8,034 bases of DNA from DASQDN01 sp035630195 (lineage in GTDB: Bacteria > Acidobacteriota > Terriglobia > Bryobacterales > Bryobacteraceae): contig DASQLD010000624.1 in assembly GCA_035630195.1 (NCBI GenBank), forward strand, positions 1 through 8,034, read 5' to 3'. The notes under the pieces are model-generated. The model did not search any database. It worked only from the letters and a program-made list of their open reading frames with translations, and was not told the origin of the DNA. Shown one piece after another: positions 6,745-8,034 of this stretch; within the stretch, counting starts at the first letter, position 1, and every line of letters begins with the position of its first letter. The position numbers were made by a program, and so were the translations under genes.

Positions 6745-7740
6745 TCACGGCCCTCTTCTGTCTGTCTCAGCGTTAGCAGCCTTGATCAAATCGTAGTATG
6801 CCGCTCTATTCTCTGCGTCAGCCCTCCACTGTTCTTCTTCGTACCCCGGATCCGCCCAACCAGGCGCTGGCTCTTCAAGCATAAGGATATTCCTTATTAG
6901 GTGGTCTTCAAGGGCCCCCCCTTGCTCTCGGAGGATGGCGGTCAGGATTTGAGCACCGAGGAGCATGCTATATCTTTCGCCGCGCGAAATCGATGTAAGA
7001 ACAAATTCAGCGAGCCGTTGACACCGATGCCTACTAGACAGTACCAAGAGTTTATGGGCGGGCCACAAGCATCGCCATGCCCCATGCTGAATGAGGAACT
7101 CGGTCGCAGGCTCTTTTACGAATGTAGCGATACAATCGCATAGTTCCCGGGAGACGGTTTCGGCAGACTTGGCATGGTGGAGAAGAGTTTCGAGAGCAGA
7201 GTCGCCGCCGATCTCGCGCAGTGCACAGACCGCTTTACTTGTAATCGAGCTGTTAGGAGTGAGAACCTTAGCGAGTGCGCCGATCGCTCTCGGGTCTCGG
7301 AGGTTACCCAGCCCGACCACGGCATATTCTCCCACGATAGGATCCTTTACGTTGGCGCAAAGTGCCTCAAGTGTCCGAATGTCTGGAAACCTGGCTATTG
7401 ACTGAACGGCATAACGTCGGATCTCGTGCTCAGAACCAAGCGCCGCGTCTATAAGAGGCTGGACCTCCTCGTAGGTGATCTTCTCCGTTGAGCTTATAAC
7501 CATCAATGCTCTGGCCGCCTGTAGACGTGTTCGTTGGTCGGCGCTTTTTAACGCAGACACCAAACTGCGAACTGCTTCGGTCACAACGTGATAACCCAAA
7601 AGCTCCGCCGCGTCCGCTGCCATGGAAGTATCGGATAGGGCGAGGATCAAATGAGGTATGGCAGTTTGCCTCAGATCTCTTTGCTTAAGGCAAGCCTTTG
7701 CCGGTGACGGATCACAGTCGCCGATTCCGAGTAGACGCAT
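6745..7740 (-). CDS. HEAT-repeat protein, C-terminal part of a frame-split gene
   Basis: This is an alpha-solenoid protein made of HEAT/PBS-lyase-like repeats, generally a protein-protein interaction scaffold; no catalytic motif is seen. Numbered from the ATG at 7740 (331 aa), repeat helices are clear at about 22-82 (LRQTAIPHLI, AAELLGY, SLVSALKSAD, TRLQAARALM), 92-117 (EVQPLIDAALGSEHEIRRYA), 121-147, 151-178 (RAIGALAKVL...KAVCALREIGGD) and 181-207. Residues 208-290 are more divergent, and the last 40 residues are acidic and probably non-repeat. No signal peptide or membrane segment is visible. The ATG at 7740 overlaps the stop of the preceding frame as TAATG and has no good Shine-Dalgarno. 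Homology to the upstream repeat begins before this ATG, at GAT 7755 in the same frame (DVVGLMRLLG against DVAGLLRLLG). The ATG is therefore probably not the ancestral start, and this is the continuation of the frame at 7740-8033. Confidence 0.8.
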   Translation of the reverse strand: MRLLGIGDCDPSPAKACLKQRDLRQTAIPHLILALSDTSMAADAAELLGYHVVTEAVRSLVSALKSADQRTRLQAARALMVISSTEKITYEEVQPLIDAALGSEHEIRRYAVQSIARFPDIRTLEALCANVKDPIVGEYAVVGLGNLRDPRAIGALAKVLTPNSSITSKAVCALREIGGDSALETLLHHAKSAETVSRELCDCIATFVKEPATEFLIQHGAWRCLWPAHKLLVLSSRHRCQRLAEFVLTSISRGERYSMLLGAQILTAILREQGGALEDHLIRNILMLEEPAPGWADPGYEEEQWRADAENRAAYYDLIKAANAETDRRGP

Positions 7741-8033
7741 TAGGCCGACAACATCTTTTTTTCGGCCATTTCATTACTTAATGACCACAGCGCCTCTAAA
7801 CGTGTTGGCTGGGGCCATTTTTCTAGAGCTGAGACCAAGCTGTCACGAGCTTCGATGACACCATGACCGACGAGCAGTTCCGCCACGTCCTTCGACACAG
7901 AACGGTCGGGAAGAGCGCCGATCAAGTGGGGAATGGCACTTTGCCTTAGCTCGCTTCGAGCAAGCTGATACTTGACCTCTGACCGAAGCTCGCCTTGACT
8001 CCTCCCGAGTAGACGCAGCAGCCCGGCGACGTC
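7492..8033 (-). repeat. two tandem copies of a ~93-codon HEAT module
   Basis: Module A (8033-7776) and module B (7755-7492) are 279 nt apart once the frame change is allowed for. Matching protein segments run in the same order: DVAGLLRLLG/DVVGLMRLLG, LRQSAIPHLI/LRQTAIPHLI, VAELL/AAELL, SLVSAL/SLVSAL, TRLEA/TRLQA. At DNA level a 13-nt string, TGCGTCTACTCGG, is identical near the start of both copies, but third positions have diverged in most of the rest, so the duplication is not very recent. More copies may lie beyond the window edge. Confidence 0.75.
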
Positions 8034-8034
8034 G
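7740..8034 (-). CDS. HEAT-repeat protein, upstream part, 5' end outside the window
   Basis: An uninterrupted minus-strand frame enters at the right edge (first full codon 8033) and ends at TAA 7742-7740 after 97 codons. It begins with DVAGLLRLLG and contains LRQSAIPHLIGALPD, VAELLVGHGV, SLVSALEKW and TRLEALWSLS, each matching a segment in the same order just downstream in the other frame. It is therefore the same kind of HEAT module. In frame it ends MAEKKMLSA. If the ribosome moved back one base at the A-run, it would read MAEKK followed by DVVGLMRLLG and continue into the 331-residue part. This piece is best read as the upstream portion of one gene whose true start lies beyond the window. 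Confidence 0.75.
   Translation of the reverse strand, partial: DVAGLLRLLGRSQGELRSEVKYQLARSELRQSAIPHLIGALPDRSVSKDVAELLVGHGVIEARDSLVSALEKWPQPTRLEALWSLSNEMAEKKMLSA
7755..7762 (-). other. A7 run with an A AAA AAG slippery heptamer at the frame change
   Basis: On the minus strand the upstream frame reads GCC GAA AAA AAG ATG. This places A AAA AAG, the slippery heptamer known from E. coli dnaX, exactly in phase for -1 frameshifting (A 7761, AAA 7760-7758, AAG 7757-7755). A -1 slip puts GAT (7755-7753) next, which is the first codon of the second repeat module. No clear Shine-Dalgarno lies 10-14 nt upstream. Downstream pairing is weak: GTCG(G)CC with GGCGAC, one bulge, starting about 5 nt after the heptamer. 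The same sequence would equally result from loss of one A in an A8 run. Confidence 0.55.

Overview
This 8 kb window looks like ordinary chromosome from a GC-rich bacterium, probably environmental. A DUF1501 protein, a secreted DUF1080 (3-keto-disaccharide hydrolase family) protein, a large periplasmic penicillin-acylase-family enzyme and HEAT-repeat proteins together suggest Acidobacteriota (Solibacter/Bryobacter-like) or a planctomycete/verrucomicrobial relative. This is inferred from gene families only; no rRNA or other marker gene is present, and some Gammaproteobacteria carry similar sets.

Layout. (1) 1-1138, plus strand: the C-terminal two thirds of a DUF1501 protein. The conserved N-terminal part and a convincing start are missing, so it is probably a broken gene. 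(2) 1139-1538: a gap between convergent genes with no supported gene. (3) 1539-3440, minus strand: a likely two-gene operon, an exported DUF1080 protein followed 39 nt later by a SolA/sarcosine-oxidase-type FAD amine oxidase that starts at TTG behind a good Shine-Dalgarno. (4) 3441-3687: a divergent promoter region. (5) 3688-6081, plus strand: an exported Ntn-hydrolase of the penicillin acylase family with a recognisable autoprocessing Ser and a His at beta-chain position 23. A strong hairpin follows. (6) 6145-6744: about 600 bp without a convincing gene. (7) 6745-8034, minus strand: a HEAT-repeat protein that enters from beyond the right edge and is split into two frames at an A7 run. The run contains A AAA AAG in the correct phase for -1 frameshifting, and repeat homology continues across the frame change.

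How the genes work together: the DUF1080 protein and the amine oxidase are probably co-transcribed. The acylase is divergent from them and may share regulatory DNA. Two of these products (acylase and DUF1080) carry signal peptides, which suggests extracytoplasmic breakdown of amide- or glycoside-linked compounds, with the amine oxidase acting in the cytoplasm. No pathway can be proved from the sequence. I saw no mobile element, tRNA, rRNA or CRISPR array. The most interesting point is the frame change in the HEAT gene, which could be programmed frameshifting, a real disabling mutation or a homopolymer sequencing error.
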